64,000 nt of DNA from Bacteroidetes bacterium MED-G17. Its GTDB lineage: Bacteria > Bacteroidota > Bacteroidia > NS11-12g > UBA9320. The position numbers and the translations under genes are program-made. Shown here piece after piece: positions 37,757-46,866 of this stretch. Where the stretch lies: assembly GCA_002457675.1 (NCBI GenBank), contig NTKK01000001.1:124001-188000 (forward strand), given 5' to 3'. Under the pieces are notes generated by a model. That model was not told the origin of the DNA. It saw only the letters and a program-made list of their open reading frames with translations, and did not search any database. Position 1 is the first letter of the stretch. Each line of letters starts with the position of its first letter.

Positions 37757-38791
37757 TTATGGCTCTATTCTTGGGTCAATAACTCGATAAATATTCTGTA
37801 AAAAAGAATTGATAACAATAAAAAGAGTTGACGTAAGTAAGATACTTCCAATTAATACAGGCAAGTCGGATTTTTCAAGAGCTTCTATTGTAATAAGTCC
37901 TAAACCTCTCCAGTTGAATACAAATTCTACGAAGAATGCCCCCGCCAAAAGTGATGCAAACCAGCCTGATATTGAGGTTAATACTGGGTTGATAGCGTTG
38001 GGTAGCAAATGGTTTTTAATGATATTTCTAGCGTTGAGTCCTTTTGATTTTGCTAAAGTGATATAATCTTTATCCTTCTCCTCTAAGATAGAGTTTCTCA
38101 TAAGCTGTGTAATTATAGATAATGGTCTTATACCTAGCACTAAAGACGGGAGAATAATGTTCTTGATTGCCAAAACGTTGTCACCCGATAGATTTGTTTC
38201 ATAGATATTCCCAACCATTGGTAAATGGGTCAAATCTGAAATAAGGTAGCCGAAAAACCAACTAAATATAATGGCAACAAAAAAGCTGGGTGCTGATATA
38301 CCTATCATAGAAAGTATAACAATGATTTTTGAAAACCAATTTCCTGGATTTAGACCAGAAATAATGCCAAAAAGTATGCCTACAATACTTGCTATGAGTA
38401 TTGAACACAAAGCCAAAATCGCAGTATTCTTAAATCCTTCTAATAGAATGGAGCTAACCAATTCCCTGCTTTGAAAGGAGCGTCTCAAATAAGGAAGTTT
38501 TAGAACGATATTATTATTATTCCATGCAAACAAGGATAAGGTATTGGGTGATGCTTCTTTTTGTATCGAGATAGGACTCAAATCATTTATATAGTATAGG
38601 TATTGTTTGTATAATGGCTTATCTAGACCAAGTTCGTTAACTATCGCTTGTTGCGTTTCTTTGTCCGTATTCTGTCCAATCAACTCTGTACTGGGATCTG
38701 GAAATGATGTTGAGAAGAGAAAAAAAACAACTGAGACTATAGAGAATAGGGTAAATATTTGGAAGCCTAAGTTGGCAAGCCATTTATTCAT
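37757..38791 (-). CDS. DppB/OppB-type ABC transporter permease
   Basis: A 344-residue inner membrane permease of the peptide/nickel importer class, with an N-terminal helix, a periplasmic stretch, and five further helices. The EAA-type loop TLAKSKGLNARNIIKNHLLP near residues 240-260 is the contact for the ATPase. No substrate-binding protein, second permease or ATPase gene is in the window, so it is an orphan here. The ATG at 38791 lies inside the upstream gene by eight bases; an in-frame TTG at 38797 is the alternative. Confidence 0.9.
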   Translation of the reverse strand: MNKWLANLGFQIFTLFSIVSVVFFLFSTSFPDPSTELIGQNTDKETQQAIVNELGLDKPLYKQYLYYINDLSPISIQKEASPNTLSLFAWNNNNIVLKLPYLRRSFQSRELVSSILLEGFKNTAILALCSILIASIVGILFGIISGLNPGNWFSKIIVILSMIGISAPSFFVAIIFSWFFGYLISDLTHLPMVGNIYETNLSGDNVLAIKNIILPSLVLGIRPLSIITQLMRNSILEEKDKDYITLAKSKGLNARNIIKNHLLPNAINPVLTSISGWFASLLAGAFFVEFVFNWRGLGLITIEALEKSDLPVLIGSILLTSTLFIVINSFLQNIYRVIDPRIEP

Positions 38792-40331
38792 TTGCAATAA
38801 GTTTTTCTAAATTTATTGGTTTAGGAAGTCTTGTCGATGGCCAGGTTTTGACAACTGTAGAATTTTTGATTAATAAAACTCCAGGGTTGCTTCTAATTAT
38901 GCTTTTTAAGTTTGTATTGTCGCCAAAATAAAATTTGAAGTTCAAGTGATTTTCATCTTCAAATAACTCAGACTTTTCCACACCATTTGATGTCAGTGCC
39001 CAAAAGCCGAGGTTATTTTTTTCACAGAATTGTGCTAAATCATTTACTCCATCAATAGCTCTATTTCTAAAAAGATCAAGGTCATGGCTTATCAATAAAA
39101 TTTTATAGGTGTTGTCAGCGAAAAATGAGGGTACGTGATTGATTCCATTTTTATCATCTATTCTAAAGTCATGAATTGGTGCTTTATCTGCTTCTGCAAT
39201 AATCTCTTCACCAAGATAGGAAATGTAAGTCCAATTTACATTTTTTTCTGGTATCCACTGATTTGTTTCAGAATCATATGCTATTTCAACTTCTTCGCCT
39301 TGTTCATTATTGTATAGAAATTTTCTTAAAATATGGTCGTTTTGTCTTCCGCCTGCTGGTATTTGCATCAAGGCTTCGATATCATTACCTACTTTAAATT
39401 TTAAGAAATTTAACAAGGGTAAATCATACCAACACCAGATGGAAAATGCAGAACAAAATAAAAAGCTGAGCCCAATTAAATTACGTGCAACACGTTTTGT
39501 AAAAAGAGCATTTATATAACGTTTCCAGAGAAATAGTATGAGGATAAAAAATAAAAGAATGATATCTTTAAAGAAAGACTGAAATGGTTTTAGAGGTATG
39601 GCATCGCCAAAACAACCACAATCGGTTACTTTATTGTAGGCCGCTGAATACCAAGTTAAAAACGTAAACATGATTATAATAATCAGTAGGCTAAATGTGG
39701 TTGTTTTTGGCATAAAACCAATAAGCAGGGCAAGGCCGAGGATGATTTCTAAAACCACCAAAAAGATTGCCAACCAAAGAGCCATTGGCTTTAGACTATT
39801 GAAAAAATCTACAAAAATGGAGTCTGATTTGACAAATCGCTCAAGGTCTAGTGCTACTTTCTTGTCAATTTCTTGAAAGCCAGTAATTAAAATTTCCTCG
39901 TTGCATACAAGGTTGTCTAAAACGCTGGCTTTGAGTATTGCTTGATACAATATGGTGTTGGAATCCCCATTGATAAAGGATTCTTTAAAAATTGGATTTC
40001 CATCTAAACTGACTTCTAAATTACTTACTACATTTACGTCTATTACATCTCCTTTTTCGTTTACGGATTTTGAAGTATCTACGTGAACATGCCAGGAGAG
40101 TTGGTGTTGTGAATTTTGCTTATTTAGTTGAATATTACTGACAGAAAAATCGCTACCCTTACCCATGGCAATTGAGAGAGAATCTTGCTTGGCGGATAAG
40201 TCTGAAGCAAAAACCGAAAAGTACTCGTCTAATTTGTAGCTAAACCCTAGCGGGTCATTTGATTTTATGAAACCAGAAAAAATAAAAAGCAATCCAACAA
40301 GAACTCGTGATATTTGGACTAGGATTTTCAT
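38784..40331 (-). CDS. BT_3928-like membrane protein with DoxX/MauE-type core
   Basis: A 515-residue protein of the Bacteroidota BT_3928 family. An N-terminal helix (VLVGLLFIFSGFIKSNDP) is followed by a periplasmic section (about 35-170), then a group of helices including the CGCFGDAIPL motif typical of MauE/DoxX-like quinone-linked redox proteins, and a C-terminal part (from about 395) that resembles a thioredoxin fold without CxxC (KILLISHDLDLF through NPGVLLIKNSTVVKTW). The role is unknown. Its ATG overlaps the DUF1599 gene by four bases, and its own end overlaps the permease gene. Confidence 0.85.
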   Translation of the reverse strand: MKILVQISRVLVGLLFIFSGFIKSNDPLGFSYKLDEYFSVFASDLSAKQDSLSIAMGKGSDFSVSNIQLNKQNSQHQLSWHVHVDTSKSVNEKGDVIDVNVVSNLEVSLDGNPIFKESFINGDSNTILYQAILKASVLDNLVCNEEILITGFQEIDKKVALDLERFVKSDSIFVDFFNSLKPMALWLAIFLVVLEIILGLALLIGFMPKTTTFSLLIIIIMFTFLTWYSAAYNKVTDCGCFGDAIPLKPFQSFFKDIILLFFILILFLWKRYINALFTKRVARNLIGLSFLFCSAFSIWCWYDLPLLNFLKFKVGNDIEALMQIPAGGRQNDHILRKFLYNNEQGEEVEIAYDSETNQWIPEKNVNWTYISYLGEEIIAEADKAPIHDFRIDDKNGINHVPSFFADNTYKILLISHDLDLFRNRAIDGVNDLAQFCEKNNLGFWALTSNGVEKSELFEDENHLNFKFYFGDNTNLKSIIRSNPGVLLIKNSTVVKTWPSTRLPKPINLEKLIANE

Positions 40332-40864
40332 TTTTCGGAACGTCTGATTAATGCAAAGATAGCATAGTTGACCATATCTTGGTAGTTGGCTTCTATGCCC
40401 TCACTTACTATGGTTTTTCCCTGATTTTCCTCTATTTGTTTGGTACGCTTAATTTTCATCAAAATCAAATCAGTAAAAGTTTTGATACGCATTTTTCGCC
40501 ACACTTCGCCATAATCTGTATTCTTTTTGATCATTAAACTTTTTATTTCACCGTAAATTTTGTTGTGCATCTCAATGACTTGATCCTTCGATAGCTCATG
40601 ATTGGAGGGTTTGTTGAGTTGAATTATACCCATAATAGCGTAATTAATGATGCCTATATATTCATTATCAATACCTTCGCCCACCAATGAATGTCCTTTT
40701 TCTTCAAGTGTTCTTATTCTTTGGGCTTTTATGAATATTTGGTCGGTAATTGAAGATGGACGCATAATTTGCCAAGCAGTACCATAGTCCATGGTTTTTT
40801 GCTCAAATAATGATTTACATTGTTTAAAAACCGCTTCGTGCTGTTGTAGTGTTTTTGGATTCAC
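40328..40864 (-). CDS. Tandem DUF1599 (Nmad1-like) protein
   Basis: A 178-residue protein with two copies of a helical repeat: KTMDYGTAWQIMR then IGIINYAIMGIIQL, and KNTDYGEVWRKMR then QDMVNYAIFALI. This duplicated pattern is DUF1599, called nucleotide modification associated domain 1; its biochemical activity is not established here. I use the GTG at 40864, because an in-frame TTG at 40876 overlaps a -7 box. It starts an overlapping three-gene unit with the BT_3928-like gene and the permease gene, and is divergent from folP. Confidence 0.82.
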   Translation of the reverse strand: MNPKTLQQHEAVFKQCKSLFEQKTMDYGTAWQIMRPSSITDQIFIKAQRIRTLEEKGHSLVGEGIDNEYIGIINYAIMGIIQLNKPSNHELSKDQVIEMHNKIYGEIKSLMIKKNTDYGEVWRKMRIKTFTDLILMKIKRTKQIEENQGKTIVSEGIEANYQDMVNYAIFALIRRSEK

Positions 40865-40866
40865 CT

Positions 40867-40881
40867 TATTTTGCAAAAATA
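40867..40881. promoter_or_regulatory. Bidirectional promoter element between DUF1599 gene and folP
   Basis: The near-palindrome TATTTTGCAAAAATA contains, on the minus strand, TATTTTTG (40881-40874), a full TAnnTTTG match nine bases before the DUF1599 GTG. On the plus strand it gives TATTTTG (40867-40873), one base short of the consensus, before the folP ATG at 40882. Confidence 0.45.
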
Positions 40882-41736
40882 ATGCTCAGATTGGGTAATC
40901 ATCTAGACAATGTGCTTAATACGCCTTCAGGTGTACTAGATTTAAGCACGCCAAAAATTATGGGCATAGTCAATCTTACGCCAGATTCTTTTTATGACGG
41001 GGGCAATTACAATACAATAGATGATGTCTTAAAAAAAGTAAATGCCATGCTAAATGAAGGTGCTGATATACTAGATTTTGGAGGATATAGTACTAGACCA
41101 GGAGCAAAAGATGTTTCCGAAAAAGAGGAAATTAGTCGTGTGTTAGAGCCAATAAAAGAAGCAAAAAAAGCTTTTCCAAAATCAATTATTTCAGTTGATA
41201 CTTTTAGGTTTCGAGTAGCTGAATTGGCTTTGTCTGCAGGAGCAGATATCATTAACGATATCTCCGCGGGTGATGGAAGTAATGAAAAGATTTTTCAACT
41301 AGTAAAAGATAGCAAAACGCCTTACATCATAATGCATAAACAAGGAAGTCCCAAAAACATGCAAACAAATCCACAATACCAAAATGTGACAAACGAAGTT
41401 TTTGGGTACTTGGCAAATAAAGTTTCCAAGTTAAACGAAATGAGCATTTATGACGTAGTCATTGACCCTGGATTTGGTTTTGGTAAAACTGTAAAACACA
41501 ACTATCAATTACTGAAGAATCTTGCGTCATTTCAAACACTTGGTCCAATAATGGTCGGTGTCTCAAGAAAGTCAATGATCAACAAGGTATTAAACTGTAA
41601 TCCTTCTCAATCACTTAATGGTACCTCAGTTTTGCATGCCTTTTCTTTAAATAATGGAGCGAAGGTCCTAAGAGTTCACGATGTGAAACCTGCCTTCGAA
41701 GCCATTCAGTTGTTTGAACAATTTATAGGAAGCTGA
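40882..41736 (+). CDS. folP: Dihydropteroate synthase
   Basis: FolP joins p-aminobenzoate to dihydropterin pyrophosphate in folate synthesis and is the target of sulfonamides. The 284-residue product has MGIVNLTPDSFYDGG near residues 27-41, DFGGYSTRPGA (loop 2), ISVDTFR, NDISAGDG, and VGVSRKSMIN, all in family order. I use the ATG at 40882; an upstream in-frame TTG at 40849 lies within the divergent gene. A pair with DUF1599 and BT_3928 genes is a neighbourhood I recall from other Bacteroidota. Confidence 0.95.
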   Translation: MLRLGNHLDNVLNTPSGVLDLSTPKIMGIVNLTPDSFYDGGNYNTIDDVLKKVNAMLNEGADILDFGGYSTRPGAKDVSEKEEISRVLEPIKEAKKAFPKSIISVDTFRFRVAELALSAGADIINDISAGDGSNEKIFQLVKDSKTPYIIMHKQGSPKNMQTNPQYQNVTNEVFGYLANKVSKLNEMSIYDVVIDPGFGFGKTVKHNYQLLKNLASFQTLGPIMVGVSRKSMINKVLNCNPSQSLNGTSVLHAFSLNNGAKVLRVHDVKPAFEAIQLFEQFIGS

Positions 41737-41809
41737 ACGAAATTTGAAAATTCTTCACTTTTCTATAACCAGTTGAGATTTAAGTGTTAATAATAATAAA
41801 TCAACAGTT

Positions 41810-41849
41810 TGTTAAAGTAAATTTAACATTTAGGATAGATAGATTTAAC
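41810..41849. promoter_or_regulatory. TTTAAC repeat array before the beta-helix lipoprotein
   Basis: The 19-base inverted repeat TGTTAAAGTAAATTTAACA spans 41810-41828. A further TTTAAC lies at 41844-41849, 22 bases after the previous one, and another TGTTAA at 41785-41790. Half-sites spaced by near-multiples of 11 bases suggest a protein binding array; the rest of the 152-base gap before the gene holds no clear TAnnTTTG box. Confidence 0.35.
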
Positions 41850-41888
41850 TTATCAACTAGAAGTTTGCATAAGTAAAATCTAAAAAAT

Positions 41889-43046
41889 ATGTTCAAAACA
41901 TTTAACACAATCATTTTAGCGTCATTGGTATTGGGCGCTGCTTTTCTGACGTCATGTAGTGACGATGAAAACACAACGACAACAATTACCAAAACTGATA
42001 CGGTAACTACAGTAGTGGATGATGTTCACTACGGTTTAATTACTGAAGATGAAACTTGGACTGCAGACAAAATTCACAGATTAGCTGGTTTTGTTGCTGT
42101 CACTAATGGTGCTACTTTAACCATTGAAGCTGGAACAAGAATTGAAGGAAATCCTGGCCAGGCTGCTTTTGCTTCTGCCTTAATCATCGCAAGAGATGGT
42201 AAAATTGATGCGCAAGGAACTGCCGAGTCTCCTATTGTTATGACTTCTTCTTTAGATGATGGCACTTTAGCTGATGATGCTTCCGGTTTATGGGGAGGAT
42301 TAATCATTTTAGGTGACGATTACATTTCTGCTGATTCAACAACAGTGCAAATTGAAGGAATTCCTGCAACAAACACAATTGGTCTTTATGGAGGTTCTAA
42401 TGCCGCACACAACGCGGGAACAATCCGTTACGTTTCATGTAGACATGGGGGATCAAACATTGGTGAAGGAAACGAAATCAACGGAATCACTTTTGGTGGT
42501 GTAGGCGCTGCAACAGTTGTAGAGCATATCGAAGTTGTTGGAACGCAGGATGATGGTCTTGAATTCTTTGGTGGTTCAGTTAGTGTTACAAACGCTGTTG
42601 TTTACTATAATGGTGACGATGCTTTTGATACTGATCAAGCTTGGGCTGGAACGCTCACCAATGCAGTTTCTATGTTCCCGGGAGATTCTCCACTAGAATT
42701 AGACGGTCCAGAAGGTGATTACACAAGCACTGGTCATACATTTAAAAACATTACTTCATGGGGCTGTGCCTCAGGTAATGAGTTGATTGATTTTGATGAT
42801 AACACAGACGTATCTATCGACGGAATCTACTTCCTCGGTTATGCGGATGATGCAAGAATCGGTGGTTACAGCGGATATGCTGCCAACTCAAATGGATATA
42901 CTACGACCAATGTAGAATTCACTGGCGCGAATGTTTTCGGCGATATGGATGCAATGGAAGTAACTTCTCAAACAAAAGGTGCTGACCTTTCTGCTCTAAG
43001 CTGGACTTATACGGCTTCTACAGATGCTTGGAGTAACCTAAATTAG
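41889..43046 (+). CDS. Surface lipoprotein with predicted right-handed beta-helix
   Basis: A 385-residue lipoprotein (signal ASLVLGAAFLTSC) with a threonine-rich linker, followed by about 330 residues in short strand repeats typical of a parallel beta-helix: GATLTIEAGTRIEG, ESPIVMTSSLDD, IRYVSCRHGG, VEHIEVVGTQDDG, TNAVVYYNGDD. The DGxxx acidic turns could bind calcium. It is followed by a TonB receptor gene, so it is likely the surface-exposed ligand-binding partner, in the way SusD-like proteins serve SusC; the ligand is unknown. A terminator separates the two genes. Confidence 0.82.
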   Translation: MFKTFNTIILASLVLGAAFLTSCSDDENTTTTITKTDTVTTVVDDVHYGLITEDETWTADKIHRLAGFVAVTNGATLTIEAGTRIEGNPGQAAFASALIIARDGKIDAQGTAESPIVMTSSLDDGTLADDASGLWGGLIILGDDYISADSTTVQIEGIPATNTIGLYGGSNAAHNAGTIRYVSCRHGGSNIGEGNEINGITFGGVGAATVVEHIEVVGTQDDGLEFFGGSVSVTNAVVYYNGDDAFDTDQAWAGTLTNAVSMFPGDSPLELDGPEGDYTSTGHTFKNITSWGCASGNELIDFDDNTDVSIDGIYFLGYADDARIGGYSGYAANSNGYTTTNVEFTGANVFGDMDAMEVTSQTKGADLSALSWTYTASTDAWSNLN

Positions 43047-43068
43047 TAAATTTTAAAACTTATACCTT

Positions 43069-43103
43069 AAAGCTTGCCCATTTCAGGCAAGCTTTTTTTT
43101 TTT
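43069..43103 (+). terminator. Hairpin terminator before the large TonB receptor gene
   Basis: AAAGCTTGCC (43069-43078) and GGCAAGCTTT (43086-43095) form a perfect ten-pair stem with loop CATTTCA, followed by T residues up to 43103. The receptor ATG is at 43107, only three bases after the T-run, so the hairpin acts as a natural brake between the two genes. Confidence 0.9.
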
Positions 43104-43106
43104 GAT

Positions 43107-46046
43107 ATGAAATTATATAGACTTTTAATAACTATTCCTTTACTATTACCTTTATTATCTTTAGCACAAAATGGTTTTATAAGAGGGACCGTAATAGATG
43201 GTGACTTAGGCGAACCACTATTCGGAGCAAATATTCTGATTGAAAATGGCAGTGGAGGAGCTGTAACGGATTTTGACGGTAAATTTGAGATTAGTATAGC
43301 GCCTGGTACTTATGTTTTGAATGCGTCATTTATAGGACTTGCAGATATAAAAATTACTGATGTTAAAGTATTATCTGAAGAGGTTACTTTAATAGATAAT
43401 GTGATCATGAAAGCTGAGTCAAACCAACTAAATACATTTACTGTTTCTGCCAACGTAATTAGAAACACTGAGGCTGCTATCATTAACATTAAGAAAAAAT
43501 CTGCAAGTGTTATGGATGGAATATCTGCAGCAAAATTTAGACGTATTGGTGATTCTGATGCTGCTTCTGCCATCAAAAGAGTTACCGGAGTTTCAGTAGA
43601 AGCAGGAAAATATGTTTATGTGAGAGGTCTGGGAGATAGATATACAAAAACTATGCTAAATGGATTGGATATACCTGGTCTTGACCCAGATCGAAATAGT
43701 ATTCAAATTGATATTTTTCCAACAAGCTTGATTGGAAATATGACTGTCTTAAAGTCTGCATCAGCTGAATTTCCTGCTGACTTTACCGGGGGAATTGTAA
43801 ATATAGAAACGGTTGATTTCCCGGATAAAAAGATTTTTGATGTATCTATTGGGGTAGGTTTTAATCCTGAAATGCATTTTAATTCAGATTACTTGTCTTA
43901 TCCTGGTGGACGTACAGATTTTTTAGGCTTTGATGACGGTACAAGAGAAATTCCAACCACTGATCCTCTCCAAGCACCTGTTCGGGAATTGTCGAGCTAT
44001 TTCTCAAAAGAAGAAATTAAAAATTTTTCCGATAAGTTCAGTAAAAATTTAGCCGTGGAGAAAAATCCAAGCTTTATGGACTATAACTTTTCTACAACCA
44101 TTGGAAATCAAAAAAAATTGAATGAAAAGTACAGATTGGGCTATTTTGCTTCCATAAATTATCGAAAAGAACAAAGACACTATGATGATTTTGAGGTTGG
44201 CGAATATCAGAAAAATGTTGATCAAACAAAAACTGAGCTCGCTTATGTTACTGTTCAAAGAGGAGCAAAAAGTACGGACAACGTTTTGTTAGGAGCCATT
44301 GGCGGAATTGCACTAAAAACAGCCAATAGTAGCATTAAACTTTCCGTTCTTCACCTGCAAAATGGTGAAAATACTGCCTCACTTTTTAGTGTAGATAATA
44401 ATGGGGGCTCAGAAGTTGCAGGACAATCAGGCTATGTGGGTATTGCCCATAACCTCCAGTACAATCAAAGAAGCATATCTAATTTATTGTTGCATGGCAA
44501 ACACATACTGAAGGACAAGGCTTGGGAAATAAATTGGAAGGTTTCTCCTACACTTTCAAGTCTAGAGGATCCGGATATTAGAAAAGCGGGGTTAACTACG
44601 GGATTGCCTGGAACAGATAGTATAGTAAACGCAGGAGAAACTGGTTTCCCAAAGAGAATTTGGAGAGATTTAGATGAAAGCAGCTTAAATACCAAGATTG
44701 ATTTCACAAGAAATTATAAATACAGAGGTAAATCGGCAAGGTTTAAGTTTGGGTCTTCCATTAGTGTCAAGAATAGAGATTATTCAATTATTGAATATAA
44801 TCTAAATGCGCCGCTTTCGCCAGTTGTAAACGGAGGGGTAAATTCAATGGTTGCCGATTCCAATTTTTGGCCAAACGGCTCATCATTCTTTTACACAAAT
44901 TCAATTTTACCAGTACAAGTTGGAAGTAGTCTAATTGCAAGGCAAAATCCAAATGAGTATAATTCAAGATCAGCCAATATTGGGACATACGTATCTAATG
45001 AATTTAAACCATTTTTTAAGACCAAAGTAATACTTGGCTTAAGGGTAGAAAGTTTTCAACAGTGGCATACCGGAAGAAATCAGACTTATGCAACTACCTC
45101 ACATTTGCCTGAAAATCAGAGGTCAGGTCTTAGTTTAGACGACGATTTGGTTCTTAATGCAATAGATTTATTTCCATCTGCCAATATAATTTATGCCCTT
45201 TCTGATGATCAAAATTTGAGGCTGTCTTATGCGAAGACTATTGCAAGACCCTCATTTAAAGAATTGTCGTACGCGCAAATTTATGATCCGCTCACTGATC
45301 GGATGTTCAATGGCGCGCTATCCCCATCGCAAGATTGGGATGGAAATCTTGTAGAAACTCGAATTGATAATATTGATATTAGGTGGGAGTGGTTTGCAAA
45401 AAAAGCTCAGCTACTTAGCATCAGCGCATTCTTCAAAAATTTCGATGATCCAATTGAATTGACTCAAATTCAACTAAATGCTACTAGCCAGGAATTCCAA
45501 CCTAAAAATGTTGGTCAAGGTAGAGTAATTGGTGCGGAATTTGAGTTTAGAAAAAACTTTGAATTTCTAAATCCCAAACTTGAAAAACTTACTTGGAGTG
45601 GTAATTTGACTTTGGTTCAGTCTCAAATTAACATGACCGAATATGAGTTTCAACTAAGAAAAAGAAATTTACGAGGAGGAGAAACGGTAAAAAATACAAG
45701 AACTATGGCTGGACAAGCGCCATATCTTATCAATAGTGGGTTGACCTATGTTGTGGACAATAAAAATCTAGACTTAGGTCTATTCTATAATGTACAAGGA
45801 CCTTCAATTATTGTAGTTGGTGGTAGTATCTACTCAGATGTTTATTCGGAGCCATTTCATAGTTTAAGATTCAATATCAGCAAAAAATTAGATAAAGAGG
45901 GCAAGAAAAGAGTTAAAATAGGGGTTTCTAATATTTTAAACGACGATAGAGAACAATTTTATAAAGCGTACGAATCAAATGATAAGGTATATACAAAATT
46001 TAGTCCGGGGGTAGCCTTTTCAGCAAGTTTTTCCTATAAACTATAA
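43107..46046 (+). CDS. TonB-dependent receptor with carboxypeptidase-D-like carrier domain
   Basis: A 979-residue outer membrane receptor: signal peptide (LLLPLLSLAQ, cleavage near 20), a CarboxypepD_reg-like domain (GTVIDGDLGEPLFGANI through NASFIGL), a plug (KRVTGVSVEAGKYVYVRGLG, YTKTMLNGLDIPG, ADFTGGIVNIET) and a beta-barrel that ends FSASFSYKL. The frame is open upstream to 43074 but that part lies in the terminator, so the ATG at 43107 is the start. It is paired with the beta-helix lipoprotein gene; the substrate is not evident. Confidence 0.93.
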   Translation: MKLYRLLITIPLLLPLLSLAQNGFIRGTVIDGDLGEPLFGANILIENGSGGAVTDFDGKFEISIAPGTYVLNASFIGLADIKITDVKVLSEEVTLIDNVIMKAESNQLNTFTVSANVIRNTEAAIINIKKKSASVMDGISAAKFRRIGDSDAASAIKRVTGVSVEAGKYVYVRGLGDRYTKTMLNGLDIPGLDPDRNSIQIDIFPTSLIGNMTVLKSASAEFPADFTGGIVNIETVDFPDKKIFDVSIGVGFNPEMHFNSDYLSYPGGRTDFLGFDDGTREIPTTDPLQAPVRELSSYFSKEEIKNFSDKFSKNLAVEKNPSFMDYNFSTTIGNQKKLNEKYRLGYFASINYRKEQRHYDDFEVGEYQKNVDQTKTELAYVTVQRGAKSTDNVLLGAIGGIALKTANSSIKLSVLHLQNGENTASLFSVDNNGGSEVAGQSGYVGIAHNLQYNQRSISNLLLHGKHILKDKAWEINWKVSPTLSSLEDPDIRKAGLTTGLPGTDSIVNAGETGFPKRIWRDLDESSLNTKIDFTRNYKYRGKSARFKFGSSISVKNRDYSIIEYNLNAPLSPVVNGGVNSMVADSNFWPNGSSFFYTNSILPVQVGSSLIARQNPNEYNSRSANIGTYVSNEFKPFFKTKVILGLRVESFQQWHTGRNQTYATTSHLPENQRSGLSLDDDLVLNAIDLFPSANIIYALSDDQNLRLSYAKTIARPSFKELSYAQIYDPLTDRMFNGALSPSQDWDGNLVETRIDNIDIRWEWFAKKAQLLSISAFFKNFDDPIELTQIQLNATSQEFQPKNVGQGRVIGAEFEFRKNFEFLNPKLEKLTWSGNLTLVQSQINMTEYEFQLRKRNLRGGETVKNTRTMAGQAPYLINSGLTYVVDNKNLDLGLFYNVQGPSIIVVGGSIYSDVYSEPFHSLRFNISKKLDKEGKKRVKIGVSNILNDDREQFYKAYESNDKVYTKFSPGVAFSASFSYKL

Positions 46047-46059
46047 TAAATATTTTTTT

Positions 46060-46092
46060 GATTAAAAGGGTTTTTAGAAAGCCCTTTTAATC
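46060..46092. terminator. Bidirectional terminator between TonB receptor and TPR lipoprotein genes
   Basis: GATTAAAAGGG (46060-46070) pairs with CCCTTTTAATC (46082-46092), and inner bases extend the stem to about 15 pairs. T-rich runs flank it on both sides (TATTTTTTT before, ATTTTT after). It overlaps the last codons and stop of the lipoprotein gene. Confidence 0.85.
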
Positions 46093-46866
46093 ATTTTTAA
46101 TTTTTTCAAAAATCTCTTCTGCGCTTAAGCCTACAAGGCCTTTTTTTAGAAGTATACTTACGTCTTTGCTCATAGGATGATTTGGAAATCGCAGAACCAA
46201 ATCATTATACGCGGCTTCAGATTCTTCAATTTTTTCCTCATCTTCTAGAATTTTTGCTTTCAGATAAATTGCCTCTGGCTCTTGTTTAATACCTCTATAA
46301 CGGTTAAGCAAATCATCCAAAATTTCAAGTGCTTTTATTTGTTGTTGAGACTGACTTAAAGCTTTGGAAGCTCTAAGTAAATAATAGCCACCTATGGAAT
46401 CTCCTCTATTTTCAACTTCTTTTTTTATAAATACTAGTGCAAAGTCTTGCAACTCATCAGTGTTTAATGTATTTAGTTGTTCTGCTTTTTCATAAAATGA
46501 TACACTACTATCCAGCTGATTGGTCTTGTAATAACTTTTTGCCAAAACAATCTGAATATTTCTATGGAATGGTGAACTGTCATATTGATTTAAATACTGC
46601 AAACCTTCCTTTATAACTTGTTGGTTTTTTTGTCTATAATAGAGTTCTTGGATGCCATGAAACCAATAAGAAACAGTTTGGTCTGCATAAGGGTATTTAT
46701 GGGCGTATTTAAGATACAAATTTAATAATTGGTTTTGTTGACTAGTGTCCAAAAAAGTGGGACTGTTTTCCAAAGCATGAATTTTTTTGTCCATACTTTC
46801 TTGTGTGTTGCATGATTGAAAGATTAGTAATCCCAATCCGATAATGATTATCAGTTTATTTGTCAT
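46087..46866 (-). CDS. TPR-repeat lipoprotein
   Basis: A 259-residue lipoprotein (IIIIGLGLLIFQSC) made of helical repeats with TPR character, for example LAKSYYKTNQLDSSVSFYEKA and YLKAKILEDEEKIEESEAAY followed by FPNH. No catalytic motif is seen, so it is probably a scaffold in the outer membrane or periplasm. Its start overlaps the purB stop by four bases and is thus in the purB transcript. Confidence 0.82.
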   Translation of the reverse strand: MTNKLIIIIGLGLLIFQSCNTQESMDKKIHALENSPTFLDTSQQNQLLNLYLKYAHKYPYADQTVSYWFHGIQELYYRQKNQQVIKEGLQYLNQYDSSPFHRNIQIVLAKSYYKTNQLDSSVSFYEKAEQLNTLNTDELQDFALVFIKKEVENRGDSIGGYYLLRASKALSQSQQQIKALEILDDLLNRYRGIKQEPEAIYLKAKILEDEEKIEESEAAYNDLVLRFPNHPMSKDVSILLKKGLVGLSAEEIFEKIKND

